From positions 21,230 to 85,229 of the forward strand of contig CAJUTJ010000004.1 of assembly GCA_910589655.1 (NCBI GenBank): a DNA stretch of 64,000 nt. The letters are read 5' to 3'. Position 1 is the stretch's first letter, and the number at the start of each line of letters is the position of its first letter. Origin of the DNA: an uncultured Acetatifactor sp. (GTDB lineage Bacteria > Bacillota > Clostridia > Lachnospirales > Lachnospiraceae). Positions 40,781 to 50,433 of this stretch are shown here, piece after piece. Under the pieces are notes generated by a model. That model worked only from the letters and a program-made list of their open reading frames with translations. It made no database searches and had not been told where the DNA came from. The translations under genes were made by a program, and so were the position numbers.

Positions 40781-43387
40781 TTATTCCCTATGCAGTTCTT
40801 CGACAATACTCCCTTTATAAAACAGCTTCAACGCCAAAACAGGAATGACAGCAGATACCGCAAGCAGCACGACACACGAGGATAAGGCAGGAAGCAATGT
40901 AAAGTGAAAGCGGCAAAACCACCAAGAGGGAGAATCGAGGATGCTTTTTATAACCGTCATACTCAGCAGCGCAGACAGTCCCAGACCCAAAACACATGCC
41001 CCGGCCGCATAGTATACCCCTTCAAAAATCATCATTTTTGTGAGTTGACGCTCCGTCATGCCGATACTCCGCATGGTAGCAAATTCCTTCCGCCGGGTTA
41101 ATATGGTGGTAATAATGGTATTAATCAGATTCAGCACTCCGCAAATACCGAATATGCCCCCTACCAGCCCTCCCACATAATTGACTGTGGACCGTGTTGC
41201 CATGGCATCTTCTCTGGCAGACTCCGCAGAGAGATAATTCATGGAAGTATCCGTATTTTTCATATAGTCCTCCAAAAAGGATGTCATTTCCGCCTGCATT
41301 TCCTCCTCCACATTAAATGAATATTTATACACCACAGGGTAATCATACAGATCCTCAAATACAGGGGATGGCAGGTATAAAAATAAACCGTCGCCTCCAA
41401 CCTCCGCAGGCCCGTTAGCGGTAAAGCCTACCTCTTTGTCATCGGATATTATCCCCGCTTTGGCTAAAACAGGCAGCTCCATCACCGGAATTCCTTCCTT
41501 ATATACGGTGATTATATCCCCTATCTCTACAAGGTCAAATACCTTATTGAGGGACTGATCGGTCCGCTTAATATCTACCCCTACAAGAACCCCCTCTCCA
41601 TTTACCATTCGTGCGTAGAGAGTATGTGCATCCACCTCTCCTTCCCGAAGATCCATTCGGGCAAAACCGACTTCTTCCATGCCGTAAACATTGCAGATCG
41701 GACGCCCGTCCTCGCCCAGCCCGAACGCGATTCCATTGTCATCAAACAGAAATTGCAGCCCGCTTTCCTCGTTAAAAAAGACATTCTCGGAAAATACATG
41801 TTCAAACCCAAAAGTAATGTCCGCGTCCTCTGCGGTATTCTTATAAATCAATGTTTCATCATAGAGCCCCGGACGAGCGGAAATATCCGCAATGGTCTGC
41901 TCCTTTATCTCATGGCTCCGAAAAAGAAAGCCTTTCCTTACACTGGTGCTGACTACATTGACAACGGAAAAATCCGTCCTTGTTGTCATAGCCACCTGTT
42001 TTTGAATGTCGATACTGTCCGCTACCGTTCCGCTGCAATTAAGCAATACTATGCACAGCATCAGAGACACCATGATAAAAGCGCTTCGCCGTCTGTTCCG
42101 CCCCAGATTCGACCATGCCAGCCTTGGAATATCTGCCCCAAGAGCGCTTTTCTTGGATTTTCGGCTGCTCACAGCCCTATCCGCATAATGGAACGCCTCA
42201 ATAGGCGGAATATTCGCTGCCACCCTGACCGGCTTGCGGGTACTTAGAAATACGGTCAGCGCCGTCAGTGCCGCCGCACCTATAAATATTGCCGGAGAAA
42301 GAGATACCTCTACCGCAATATTTGTATAGCTGTTGGATAAATTATTCATAATGGCAGGCAGCGCAGCCTTGCCAATGTAAAAGCCGACAAGCATTCCAAG
42401 AGGGATTCCCAAACCGGACAGCCTCACCGCCTGCCCGTTGATCAGCTTCCGCACCTGTTTCCGGCTCATTCCTATGGTGCGATACAATCCGTATCGGCGG
42501 ATCTCCTGCATAACGGCAATGTCAAAAACATTATAAATCAGAAGATAACCGCAGAAGAAAAACAAAGTCAAAAGAAAACCGGCCATAGCCGTCATTCTCG
42601 GATCCGGCACGGGATTTGTCACAGCGTTTACGGAAACCGGCAGATAGTTCGGCGCCGACATATCCTCCGGATCGCCTCCCTGACTGCGAACCAAATCAAA
42701 CATTTTTTCCCGCAGCGCTCCGGCTCCGGCAACGGAATCCGCCGCCACAAAGTCGAAAAAATAAGTTCCCGCCATTTCCCCGTCCTGCCGATACGTATCT
42801 TCAAAAATCTCGGGATAGGCATCGCAAAACGCCTTTGATGTCCACATGACACTCAACTGATCGTTAAGCGCCTCATACCAGCCGGATACCACCATGGGCA
42901 AAGAATACTTCCGGCCGTGGGCAGTGAATTCAATTATAACTTCGGCTCCCGCTTCCGGCTCCACCCCCAGATCACGCAGTGCCCTGTCGGACGCCACAAT
43001 CTCGTTTGCCGCCTGCGGAACGCTCCCGTAACCGGGCATACAAAAGGTCAGTTCCGCCTGTATCTCGTCCTCCACATCGAACTCAATATTATGACGGACA
43101 CTGTTGCTTAGATACCCCACCGGCATACGAAGCCCGGCTTCCCTGATAAAATCGGCCTGTCTCATGGCCTCATACTGCTCTTTCGACATATAGCGGAACT
43201 CACCGTCCGACTTACTCATCTTCTGTATCTGCAGCGTGAGTGTCACCGACTGCAAAGTCCCCGCCGCCATAGTAGTAACCGATGTAAAGAGAACGGCTGT
43301 CAGGGCAATGGCCAGCACGGCAATCACGTTTCGCAGCCGGCTGGCGGCAAAACTACGGCGAATCAGTGTTTTTAGAATATCCTTCAT
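40781..43387 (-). CDS. FtsX-like ABC transporter permease, large
   Basis: An 868-residue protein. A first membrane span (about 17-40) is followed by an outer domain (about 45-250), a three-span FtsX block with GLYRTIGMSRKQVRKLINGQAVRL, a second single span, another outer domain (about 440-720) and a final FtsX block with EFATMRSIGMTERQLTKMMIFEG. This is the MacB-like double-FtsX architecture found in Firmicutes exporters of peptides or lipids. ATG at 43387 follows AGGAGGCAGTACTT; the frame is open further upstream. Its promoter region has a tandem GGTACG repeat that may bind a response regulator. Confidence 0.9.
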   Translation of the reverse strand: MKDILKTLIRRSFAASRLRNVIAVLAIALTAVLFTSVTTMAAGTLQSVTLTLQIQKMSKSDGEFRYMSKEQYEAMRQADFIREAGLRMPVGYLSNSVRHNIEFDVEDEIQAELTFCMPGYGSVPQAANEIVASDRALRDLGVEPEAGAEVIIEFTAHGRKYSLPMVVSGWYEALNDQLSVMWTSKAFCDAYPEIFEDTYRQDGEMAGTYFFDFVAADSVAGAGALREKMFDLVRSQGGDPEDMSAPNYLPVSVNAVTNPVPDPRMTAMAGFLLTLFFFCGYLLIYNVFDIAVMQEIRRYGLYRTIGMSRKQVRKLINGQAVRLSGLGIPLGMLVGFYIGKAALPAIMNNLSNSYTNIAVEVSLSPAIFIGAAALTALTVFLSTRKPVRVAANIPPIEAFHYADRAVSSRKSKKSALGADIPRLAWSNLGRNRRRSAFIMVSLMLCIVLLNCSGTVADSIDIQKQVAMTTRTDFSVVNVVSTSVRKGFLFRSHEIKEQTIADISARPGLYDETLIYKNTAEDADITFGFEHVFSENVFFNEESGLQFLFDDNGIAFGLGEDGRPICNVYGMEEVGFARMDLREGEVDAHTLYARMVNGEGVLVGVDIKRTDQSLNKVFDLVEIGDIITVYKEGIPVMELPVLAKAGIISDDKEVGFTANGPAEVGGDGLFLYLPSPVFEDLYDYPVVYKYSFNVEEEMQAEMTSFLEDYMKNTDTSMNYLSAESAREDAMATRSTVNYVGGLVGGIFGICGVLNLINTIITTILTRRKEFATMRSIGMTERQLTKMMIFEGVYYAAGACVLGLGLSALLSMTVIKSILDSPSWWFCRFHFTLLPALSSCVVLLAVSAVIPVLALKLFYKGSIVEELHRE

Positions 43388-43506
43388 AAGTACTGCCTCC
43401 TGAATACATTGGAATCGTCTCCGAATACTTCCGCCCAGATTTTCGTCCGTCCGTATTGGCGAAATCATTTTGCCGTTGTCAATCGGGCCTCTTCCTATTA
43501 TCAATA

Positions 43507-43549
43507 ATTATATCCCCTTTCTGTTACAATACAGGTACGATAAAGGTAC
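43507..43549 (-). promoter_or_regulatory. promoter of FtsX/ABC pair with 11-bp-spaced direct repeat
   Basis: TATAAT on the minus strand (43507-43512) lies about 120 bases before the permease start. GGTACG, as read on the plus strand, occurs at 43533-43538 and 43544-43549, one helical turn apart and over the place where a -35 box should be. Such spacing is typical for OmpR-type regulator sites. No good -35 hexamer is present, fitting an activated promoter. Confidence 0.45.
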
Positions 43550-43652
43550 GTTTTTGTAACTTGTTACGTTACTTTTCACACCCACGCCACCGCGGGACGT
43601 TTTCTGTGCATGCGTTACTGGTCACGGAGTGAACAGCAGAGCCATTCTCCCT

Positions 43653-43680
43653 TTGCATTATCTGCGTATAATGATATAAT
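43653..43680 (+). promoter_or_regulatory. promoter of GH31 gene
   Basis: TTGCAT (43653-43658) and TATAAT (43675-43680) are separated by 16 bases. The start codon lies 33 bases downstream of the -10 box. Confidence 0.55.
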
Positions 43681-43712
43681 TTCAATAGAAAAACATTAGG
43701 TGAGGTGAATTT

Positions 43713-45659
43713 ATGAAAATATACGAAAAGGATAATATGCTGTATTTCACCAGAGAAGGAGAAATTGTACGTTTATCGGCCTGCGGGAAGGACAGCCTGC
43801 GTTTTCAGGCATCCCCTAATTGCACCATTTCGGAACAGGATTTCACTTTGATGCCGCAAAATACAACAGCGGAAATAACTATCAGCGAAAATCAGGCGTC
43901 CATTCAAAACGGAGCTTTGCGTGCGGACATATACGGTAACGGAAGAGTCGAATACTTTTACCGAGGCCAAAAAATATTACGGGAAAAAAGCGAATTGGCC
44001 TTTGATGCAGGTATACGCAATTATATCAATAACTGCGGCCAATTATGGCGCGTAAGAGTAACCTTTGAAGCGAATCAAGGCGAACATTTTTACGGTTTAG
44101 GACACGAGGCGACGGATTGCTTTGATTTAAAGGGCTGCACCATTGACCTCCGCCATGTAAACGCGAAATGCACCATCCCCTATATATATTCCTCCCTTGG
44201 CTATGGCTTTCTCTGGAATCTGCCGTCAACGGGCACCTGTGAGCTTGCCGGCAACCGTACCCGGTGGACAAGCGACTCCACACGCCAGATTGATTATGTC
44301 ATCATCGGCGGCTCTCCCAGACAGGCATGTGAAACTCTTGCGGATTTAACCGGCCATGCGCCCCAACTGCCCGATTGGGCGCTGGGATTCTGGCAAAGCA
44401 GGCTTCGTTACGAAACACAGGAGCAAGTGCTTGAAACGGCATCAAAATATTATGAGCACGGTATTCCTCTGTCGGTTATCGTGATAGACTATTTTCACTG
44501 GACGGAGCAAGGTGATTATAAATTTGATCCCAAATATTGGCCTAATCCAAGGGAAATGGCAGATAAGCTCCACGATATGGGAATCAAGCTGATGGTTTCC
44601 ATGTGGCCTACCATAAACGAAAAAAGTGAAAATTACAGAGAAATGCGCGATAATAATATGCTGATACGGACAAAATCAGGCTCCGACAGGGTATTTGATT
44701 TCTACGGCCCTCAGGCAGAAATTGATCCCACCAATCCTCTGACACGTGAATTTGTATGGAAAAAGCTGAAAGACAATTACATCGATCAGGGCGTTGACGC
44801 ACTTTGGTTTGACGAGGCCGAGCCGGAAATTCATCCGGAACGATTTGATCAGCTGATTCTTCATTTAGGCGGCGGTGATGAAGTCGGGCTTTTGTACCCG
44901 TATTATTATGCTAAGCTGGTGTATGACGGGATGAAAGCTATGGGAAGGGAAGATATTGTAACATTGTCCCGATGTGCGTATACCGGCGCCCAGAGATTCG
45001 GCGCGCTGGTGTGGTCCGGCGATATTCCCTCAACCTTTGAAAGCCTCAGAATGCAGGTGAAATCCGGCCTTAACATAAGTATGTGCTCCATTCCTTGGTG
45101 GACGACGGATATCGGCGGCTTTTACGGCGGCGATATCGAATCCGATTCTTTCCGTGAACTTATTGTCCGTTGGTTTCAATACGGAGTATTCTGCCCTGTA
45201 TTACGCCTCCACGGAAGCCGAAACGGCCACGACAGATCCCGCGATATTATTGAGCCCACCGGCGGGGACAATGAAATATGGAGTTTCGGAGAACGCAATT
45301 TCGAAATTCTAAAAGATTTAATCCTGTTACGGGAACGGCTAAAGAAATATATTAAAAAGCATATGACCATCGCATCCGAAAAAGGGTATCCCGTCATGCG
45401 TCCTATGTTCTTTGATTATCCCGAGGATCCGAAGTGTTATACACTTGACGGCCAATATATGTTTGGCGATGATATTATCTTTGCACCGATCACGGAGCAA
45501 GGCATGACGGCAAAGGAGGTATATCTGCCGGAAGGAGAATGGATACTGACCAAAAATAAAACCTTATATAAAGGAAATCAATTCTATACAATAACTGCGG
45601 AGATAAATGAATTTGTTGCCTTTGTCAAGAAAGACCGGGAAGTGCTTGCGGCATTTTAA
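43713..45659 (+). CDS. GH31 family alpha-glycosidase (alpha-xylosidase/alpha-glucosidase type)
   Basis: A 648-residue cytoplasmic enzyme. The nucleophile motif is LWFDEAEPE with Asp367; the acid/base is probably Asp437 in VWSGDIPSTFE. The N-terminal beta-sandwich (about 1-210; HFYGLGHEATDCFDLKG) and catalytic barrel (about 225-560; DWALGFWQSRLRYETQEQVL) are complete. F-D-E-A-E-P in place of the W-M-D-F common in alpha-glucosidases is found in alpha-xylosidase-like and sulfoquinovosidase-like branches, so substrate stays open. It is shorter than the typical 700-800 residues. It has its own promoter and sits, in opposite direction, between two ABC gene sets. Confidence 0.9.
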   Translation: MKIYEKDNMLYFTREGEIVRLSACGKDSLRFQASPNCTISEQDFTLMPQNTTAEITISENQASIQNGALRADIYGNGRVEYFYRGQKILREKSELAFDAGIRNYINNCGQLWRVRVTFEANQGEHFYGLGHEATDCFDLKGCTIDLRHVNAKCTIPYIYSSLGYGFLWNLPSTGTCELAGNRTRWTSDSTRQIDYVIIGGSPRQACETLADLTGHAPQLPDWALGFWQSRLRYETQEQVLETASKYYEHGIPLSVIVIDYFHWTEQGDYKFDPKYWPNPREMADKLHDMGIKLMVSMWPTINEKSENYREMRDNNMLIRTKSGSDRVFDFYGPQAEIDPTNPLTREFVWKKLKDNYIDQGVDALWFDEAEPEIHPERFDQLILHLGGGDEVGLLYPYYYAKLVYDGMKAMGREDIVTLSRCAYTGAQRFGALVWSGDIPSTFESLRMQVKSGLNISMCSIPWWTTDIGGFYGGDIESDSFRELIVRWFQYGVFCPVLRLHGSRNGHDRSRDIIEPTGGDNEIWSFGERNFEILKDLILLRERLKKYIKKHMTIASEKGYPVMRPMFFDYPEDPKCYTLDGQYMFGDDIIFAPITEQGMTAKEVYLPEGEWILTKNKTLYKGNQFYTITAEINEFVAFVKKDREVLAAF

Positions 45660-45676
45660 TGTTCGGACTTCACCGT

Positions 45677-46339
45677 TCAGACCACCCGTCCGTCCCGTAG
45701 ACGCACGACACGGTCGGCAAGCTGGGCAAGCTCTAAATTGTGTGTAATTAAAATCAGTGTCTGCCGAAATCTTTCCACCGTCATTTTCAGAAGTCCCGCT
45801 ATATTCCGGGCAGACTTTGCATCCAGATTTCCGGTGGGTTCGTCTGCCAGAACTATGGACGGCTTTGTGATCAAGGCTCTGGCAATAGCCACGCACTGCC
45901 GTCCCCCGTCGGAAAGCATAGCGGGATATTTCTCCAGTTCATGAGCCAGTCCTACAGCCGATGTCAGTTCTTTGAAAAATTCTTTGTCCGGACGGGAATC
46001 ATCCAGCCACAGGGGAAGCAGAATGTTTTCCCCTATGGTTAACTCCGGTAGCAAGCGATAGTCCTGAAAAATAAACCCCACCTTGCGGCGGCGGTATACA
46101 GTCAGCTGATCCTCCGTCAAATCCGCCAGATTCACTCCGTCCACAATAATCTTGCCGTCGGTAGGTCTGTACAACCCTCCGATGATGTTAAAAAGTGTTG
46201 TCTTTCCCATTCCGGAGGCACCGATAATTGCCGTGATCCTGCCTTTCTCCACAGTGAGGTCAATGCCGTCCAGCGCTTTGACCTGCCCGGAATCTTCCTC
46301 AAAATACTTTTTTAAACTTTCAATTATAACAATATCCAT
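45677..46339 (-). CDS. orphan MacB-type ABC ATPase with altered signature motif
   Basis: A 220-residue ATPase. Walker A (GASGMGKTT), Q-loop (FIFQDYRLLP), Walker B (IVLADEPTGNLD) and switch His (LITHNLE) are normal. The signature is LSDGGRQC where LSGGQQQR is expected, so the second Gly, the Gln and the final Arg are changed. No permease gene lies next to it; the nearest, at 40781-43387, has its own ATPase. It follows the kinase gene by 213 bases, a gap filled by a palindromic repeat. It might pair with a distant permease, or be losing function. Confidence 0.88.
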   Translation of the reverse strand: MDIVIIESLKKYFEEDSGQVKALDGIDLTVEKGRITAIIGASGMGKTTLFNIIGGLYRPTDGKIIVDGVNLADLTEDQLTVYRRRKVGFIFQDYRLLPELTIGENILLPLWLDDSRPDKEFFKELTSAVGLAHELEKYPAMLSDGGRQCVAIARALITKPSIVLADEPTGNLDAKSARNIAGLLKMTVERFRQTLILITHNLELAQLADRVVRLRDGRVV

Positions 46340-46370
46340 TTTGGATCCTCTGCATTCTTGGAAAAATCAA

Positions 46371-46511
46371 GTAACAGTTCAGCCAGCCCCTCCCGCGAAG
46401 TCAAAATCGCGTCCCTATGCGATTTTGCGAGATATGCGGGCGCCAAAACGCATTCTTTCCGCGTTTTGTGTGCATTTTCGTAACGGTTCAGTGCCCTGTC
46501 TGAACTGTTAC
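46371..46511. repeat. GTAACAGTTCAG palindromic element, copy 1
   Basis: The element starts GTAACAGTTCAG and ends CTGAACTGTTAC. Inside are an AAAATCGC/GCGATTTT hairpin, a CAAAACGC/GCGTTTTG pair and a second GTAACGGTTCAG at 46480. Its first 61 bases differ at three positions from the reverse complement of 63765-63825. It fills the gap between kinase and orphan ATPase genes. Confidence 0.75.
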
Positions 46512-46552
46512 AAAATCAATGAAAGCTCCAACTGCCCGATACTCTTTTCACT

Positions 46553-47572
46553 TTACTCCGCCAACAGAAACACGGAGAAGACGGTTCCCTTCCCTGCTTC
46601 CGACTTCACACTGATATAGCCCTTTTGTCTGGTGATGATGCTCCGGGTAAGGTACAGCCCCAAACCGACCCCTTCCTCTCCGGCCGCCTCCTCCGCCCGG
46701 TAAAAACGTTTAAACACATCATTATAATGTTCCGGAGCAATTCCCATGCCCGTGTCGGAAACGTCTATGCGGGTGTAAAACTGCCATGGGCGGACACTTA
46801 TCTGTATGGAGCCTCCCTTGGGCGTATATTTTATCCCGTTATCCAATAGATTTCCCAATGCCTCCGCCGTCCATTTGGGATCATGCCTTACGGTTGTATC
46901 AATGTCACAGCATACTTCAATAGAAATACTTTTTTCTTCCGCCTTGGCCCAGATACCGTTAACCGCCTGCGCAATGGTATTGTACAAGCTGTTTTGCTTC
47001 ATGTGAAGGGTGAAGGTTCCCGTCTCCAAACGGGACATTTTAATCAGGGACTGCATCAGAAAATCCAGTTTGTCAACCTGTAACGAAATAGTCTCCAAAA
47101 ATTCCGCCTGCTTTTCCTCGGTAAGCCGATGCTGCTTTAAGATGCCTGTAAACATCCGCAAATTTGCAACGGGAGTCTTCACCTGATGGGAAATATCGCT
47201 GACCAGCTCCTGAATCGTCTGTTTATCCTGCTCACTCTGCCATTGCCCTTCCCGCAGTCTGTCGTAATACTGCAGCAGCTTTCCCTGAACCTTGGATAAA
47301 GAGGAATCCTCGTAGGGCCGGTATTTTTCCGGCACACGTCCGGCCATCAAATCATCCACCGTCTCACAGATATCGTTGGCAAAGTCAGCCTGCTGCCGCC
47401 GGATTATTCTATCCCACAGCAATACCAGCAGCAGAATCAGAGCGCCTGACACCGGCAGTATCACCCGGATTCCTGCGGAAGGAATATATTCCCACAATAC
47501 TCCCGTCAGTATAAGGGCGGCGGCGGAAAGGATTAAGATGTGTTTTATTTGCTTGCATTTTCCGATTTCCAT
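46553..47572 (-). CDS. sensor histidine kinase (intramembrane-sensing type)
   Basis: A 339-residue kinase with two membrane spans (about 11-27 and 35-53) joined by only about eight outer residues, so it cannot bind a ligand outside by itself. H-box is SDISHQVKTPVANLR with His129; N-box GNLLDNGIKYTP; G-boxes DTGMGI and EGVGLGLYLTRSI. This is the BceS-like class that senses through an ABC permease. It overlaps the response regulator gene by 28 bases. The neighbouring ATPase gene has no permease, which makes the signalling partner unclear; the FtsX permease 3 kb away is a candidate. Confidence 0.92.
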   Translation of the reverse strand: MEIGKCKQIKHILILSAAALILTGVLWEYIPSAGIRVILPVSGALILLLVLLWDRIIRRQQADFANDICETVDDLMAGRVPEKYRPYEDSSLSKVQGKLLQYYDRLREGQWQSEQDKQTIQELVSDISHQVKTPVANLRMFTGILKQHRLTEEKQAEFLETISLQVDKLDFLMQSLIKMSRLETGTFTLHMKQNSLYNTIAQAVNGIWAKAEEKSISIEVCCDIDTTVRHDPKWTAEALGNLLDNGIKYTPKGGSIQISVRPWQFYTRIDVSDTGMGIAPEHYNDVFKRFYRAEEAAGEEGVGLGLYLTRSIITRQKGYISVKSEAGKGTVFSVFLLAE

Positions 47573-48240
47573 ATATACCCCATCCCCCGCACCGTGCGGA
47601 TATAGTAATGTCCTTCCTCTTCCACCTTTGCGCGCAAACGGTTCATGGTCACGGTCAAAGTATGGTCATCCACATAATTTCCGTCACAGTCCCAGAGCTT
47701 TTCCAGCAAAAGCTGCCTTGTTACCAGATCTCCGGCATTGGCTGTGAGAATCCGCAGAAGCTTATATTCATTCGGGGTGATTACAAGCTTTTCGCCGCCG
47801 CGCCAGGCAATCAGCGCCGCAAAATCCACGTGCAGAAATCCGTCGTCATAACAGTCTTTCTTCTCCGCACCCATTTCCAAGGTACGACGCAAAGCTACCT
47901 CCACCCGGCGCTTCAAGATTTGAATACTGAACGGCTTGGTGATATAGTCATCGGCTCCAAGCTCAAAACCGTTGAGCTCGTCCTGTTCCAGATCGTTGGC
48001 TGTCAGAAATATGACCGGCAGCTTGGGCCTGACCGCCTTTATCTCCCTGCAAAGGTCAAATCCGTTCCCGTCCGGAAGATTTACGTCTAATATCACCAAA
48101 TCATAATTTTCGTATTCTATAAGTTGTCGTGCCTTTTGGCAGTTGTAAGCCGGAACCGTCAAACAGCCTCCGGCATCCAATTCAAAGCACAAACCCATGC
48201 TTAATGCTGAATCGTCTTCTACAATTAATATTTTCGACAT
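47545..48240 (-). CDS. OmpR/PhoB-family response regulator
   Basis: A 231-residue regulator with acidic residues VEDDSAL, phospho-acceptor Asp52 in VILDVNLPDGNG, Lys in YITKPF and a C-terminal winged helix ending TVRGMGYIWK. It is the first gene of the unit with the intramembrane-sensing kinase. Targets may include the FtsX/ABC pair at 40-43 kb, whose promoter carries a tandem repeat; this is inference. Confidence 0.93.
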   Translation of the reverse strand: MSKILIVEDDSALSMGLCFELDAGGCLTVPAYNCQKARQLIEYENYDLVILDVNLPDGNGFDLCREIKAVRPKLPVIFLTANDLEQDELNGFELGADDYITKPFSIQILKRRVEVALRRTLEMGAEKKDCYDDGFLHVDFAALIAWRGGEKLVITPNEYKLLRILTANAGDLVTRQLLLEKLWDCDGNYVDDHTLTVTMNRLRAKVEEEGHYYIRTVRGMGYIWKSENASK

Positions 48241-48354
48241 AAAATCTACCCTTTAGCTCCGTCTTCCATATATACTCTTACAGCCCCTCAACCGCTTCGG
48301 CCGTCATGCATAACCGGAAGGCAGCGGCCGCCGGCACGCTGCTCCAAAAGCGCT

Positions 48355-50433
48355 TTATTTCACAGCCTGCTCCACATAATAAAAGAAATTCAAATCCAAT
48401 ATCCCGTTGGAATACTCATACAGCTGTTTTACCTTCTGTTTCATCAGCTTAACACTCTCTTCATCCACGGCCTCTCCCGCACTGCCGACTGCCTCGCCCG
48501 TTACTTTATTATAGGACATATCCTCCGCAATAAAGCTTCTGTCGGCAAATATCACCAGCCCCTCACTGTCCGACAGCATATCCGTCCCCGCAAAAAGCCT
48601 TGAGTCATAGGGAAATCCGAACAGATTATAAAGTGTGGGCAGCAGATCCATAGCCCCGCAAGGTTTCTCTATGACTACCGGCTCTTCCATTTGGGAATTC
48701 CAAAGAATTAAAGAATTTCTGTATATTTCCAGTGAATCTTTAAGTTCCGCTCCCGCCAGTTCTTCGTAATGCCCCAAGTCCATCCCGTAAGGATAATGAT
48801 CCGCACTCAGGACAATCACCGTATTGTCCAGCTTACCCGCCTGATCCAATTGGGCAATCAAATATTCCAATGCCTTATCCAGTTCTATATTGCAGGCAAT
48901 GTACGCCTTGCCTTCCTCGCTGAAGGGAAGCTCCATTACCGCGTCTTTATTTTTAGCAGACATGGCATTTCCGGTAAAATTGTAATTCATATGTCCGGAT
49001 ACCGTCATATAATACACATGGAACCTGTCCTCCCCGATATACTCCGGTAAAGTAGCTTTTATCATGTCCAAATCGGAAGCCGGCCAGCGATCCGCGTTTT
49101 CCATCTGAAAAATCTGGCTTTCCCATTCCGGACCCGACAATTCCCCTAATTTAATCGCTTTAAAGTCATATCCCAAATTGGGATGGCTCAAATGCCTGTC
49201 ATAGTAGTCCAAAGTATTATTATGGTAGGCAAAGCTTTTCACGCCTTCCGCAGCGAAATATGCCGGCAGAGAATAAGGCTGTTTATTTTGTGATGATTTC
49301 CTCATGCTGAATTGTCTGTACGGAATCTGTCCCGTCAGATTCACGTACTCGCCGTCGCTGGTACTTGTCTGCCACAAGGGCACATAATAATTTGAGGCCA
49401 CAAAACCCGAATGAATTAATTGATACAAAGTCGGCGTCAATTCCTGCGAAACCGCATAAGGCGAAAACCCCTCCGCGGTCAGGTAGATTAAGTTATACCC
49501 TTGAAACATTCCCGTATATTCGTTTCTATTTGTGGGAGTCCTCCCCTCCAAAATAGATATGAGCCCTCTTACGCCCTCATCCTCCGTCAATCCGTTCAAA
49601 AGTTCAAAATCTATATCCAGCGTTTGGGGCGATGTATCCAGTATCTCCGGAACTTCCGGCATCCCTTTTCCGGCGGCCTGTATTACTTCACCACTCCCGC
49701 AGGATATCTGTGTTCCCGTCTCTCCGGTTTCCTTTGTGACAGGAATAGGATTCAATTCCACTGCCAAGTCAGTATCTATTTCTGCCTCCGGAAGGAAATC
49801 TCCCATGCAGTCCCTTTGGGCGGATGCCAAAATACCGAAGCGTTCCGCCACATAACCCGGATCATAAAAGCTTTGATAATCCTGATAATAAGCAAACCCG
49901 CCCTGATAGCCCGCAAATAATACTACAGACAGCAGTAACATTCCCGAACCGATAGATGCTGTGCTTAATACACGGATTTTCACATGTGCTCTAAATACGG
50001 TCTTTTTCTTTTGTGAGCGGTAGAAATTTCTCTTCTTATACAGCACCACCCCCGTACCCACAAGGGGCATTGCCAAAAACAGCAGATAAAGTACATTTTC
50101 TCCGATTGCATATAACAGCTCCCGCCAATAGTTTTTCATGGCATCCCCGCCGGCATTTACAACAGCCGCCAGCATAAGAGGCTGGGTAAAAATGCGCATA
50201 TAGATCAACTGGCTCGCAAAAAAGAGAAAATTAATCCCTTGGACAATCCACAGTAATTCCCTGTTCACGGTGTGTCTTCCTGTGGAAACCGGCAAAAACT
50301 CGATTCCTGCCAGCACTAAGATCAGCGGAATTGTCAGCAGCGGATTCATCCCCTGCAGTCCCGCAATCCCCACATGATAAACGGCCTCCATATATGCCAG
50401 TGTGAGGACTAAAGTTAAATATAAACGATTCAT
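48355..50433 (-). CDS. LtaS-like phosphoglycerol transferase (sulfatase fold)
   Basis: A 692-residue membrane enzyme. Five spans lie in the first 185 residues, followed by an outer catalytic domain (about 310-620). The core motifs are NLIYLTAEGFSPYAV (metal site), TSTSDGEYVNLTG (nucleophile Thr near residue 355), YYMTVSGHMNYNF and VIVLSADHYPYGM. This matches lipoteichoic acid synthase and related phosphoglycerol transferases that build glycerol-phosphate polymers at the cell surface. An extra outer segment lies between spans and catalytic domain. It stands alone, upstream of the two-component genes on the same strand. Confidence 0.88.
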   Translation of the reverse strand: MNRLYLTLVLTLAYMEAVYHVGIAGLQGMNPLLTIPLILVLAGIEFLPVSTGRHTVNRELLWIVQGINFLFFASQLIYMRIFTQPLMLAAVVNAGGDAMKNYWRELLYAIGENVLYLLFLAMPLVGTGVVLYKKRNFYRSQKKKTVFRAHVKIRVLSTASIGSGMLLLSVVLFAGYQGGFAYYQDYQSFYDPGYVAERFGILASAQRDCMGDFLPEAEIDTDLAVELNPIPVTKETGETGTQISCGSGEVIQAAGKGMPEVPEILDTSPQTLDIDFELLNGLTEDEGVRGLISILEGRTPTNRNEYTGMFQGYNLIYLTAEGFSPYAVSQELTPTLYQLIHSGFVASNYYVPLWQTSTSDGEYVNLTGQIPYRQFSMRKSSQNKQPYSLPAYFAAEGVKSFAYHNNTLDYYDRHLSHPNLGYDFKAIKLGELSGPEWESQIFQMENADRWPASDLDMIKATLPEYIGEDRFHVYYMTVSGHMNYNFTGNAMSAKNKDAVMELPFSEEGKAYIACNIELDKALEYLIAQLDQAGKLDNTVIVLSADHYPYGMDLGHYEELAGAELKDSLEIYRNSLILWNSQMEEPVVIEKPCGAMDLLPTLYNLFGFPYDSRLFAGTDMLSDSEGLVIFADRSFIAEDMSYNKVTGEAVGSAGEAVDEESVKLMKQKVKQLYEYSNGILDLNFFYYVEQAVK

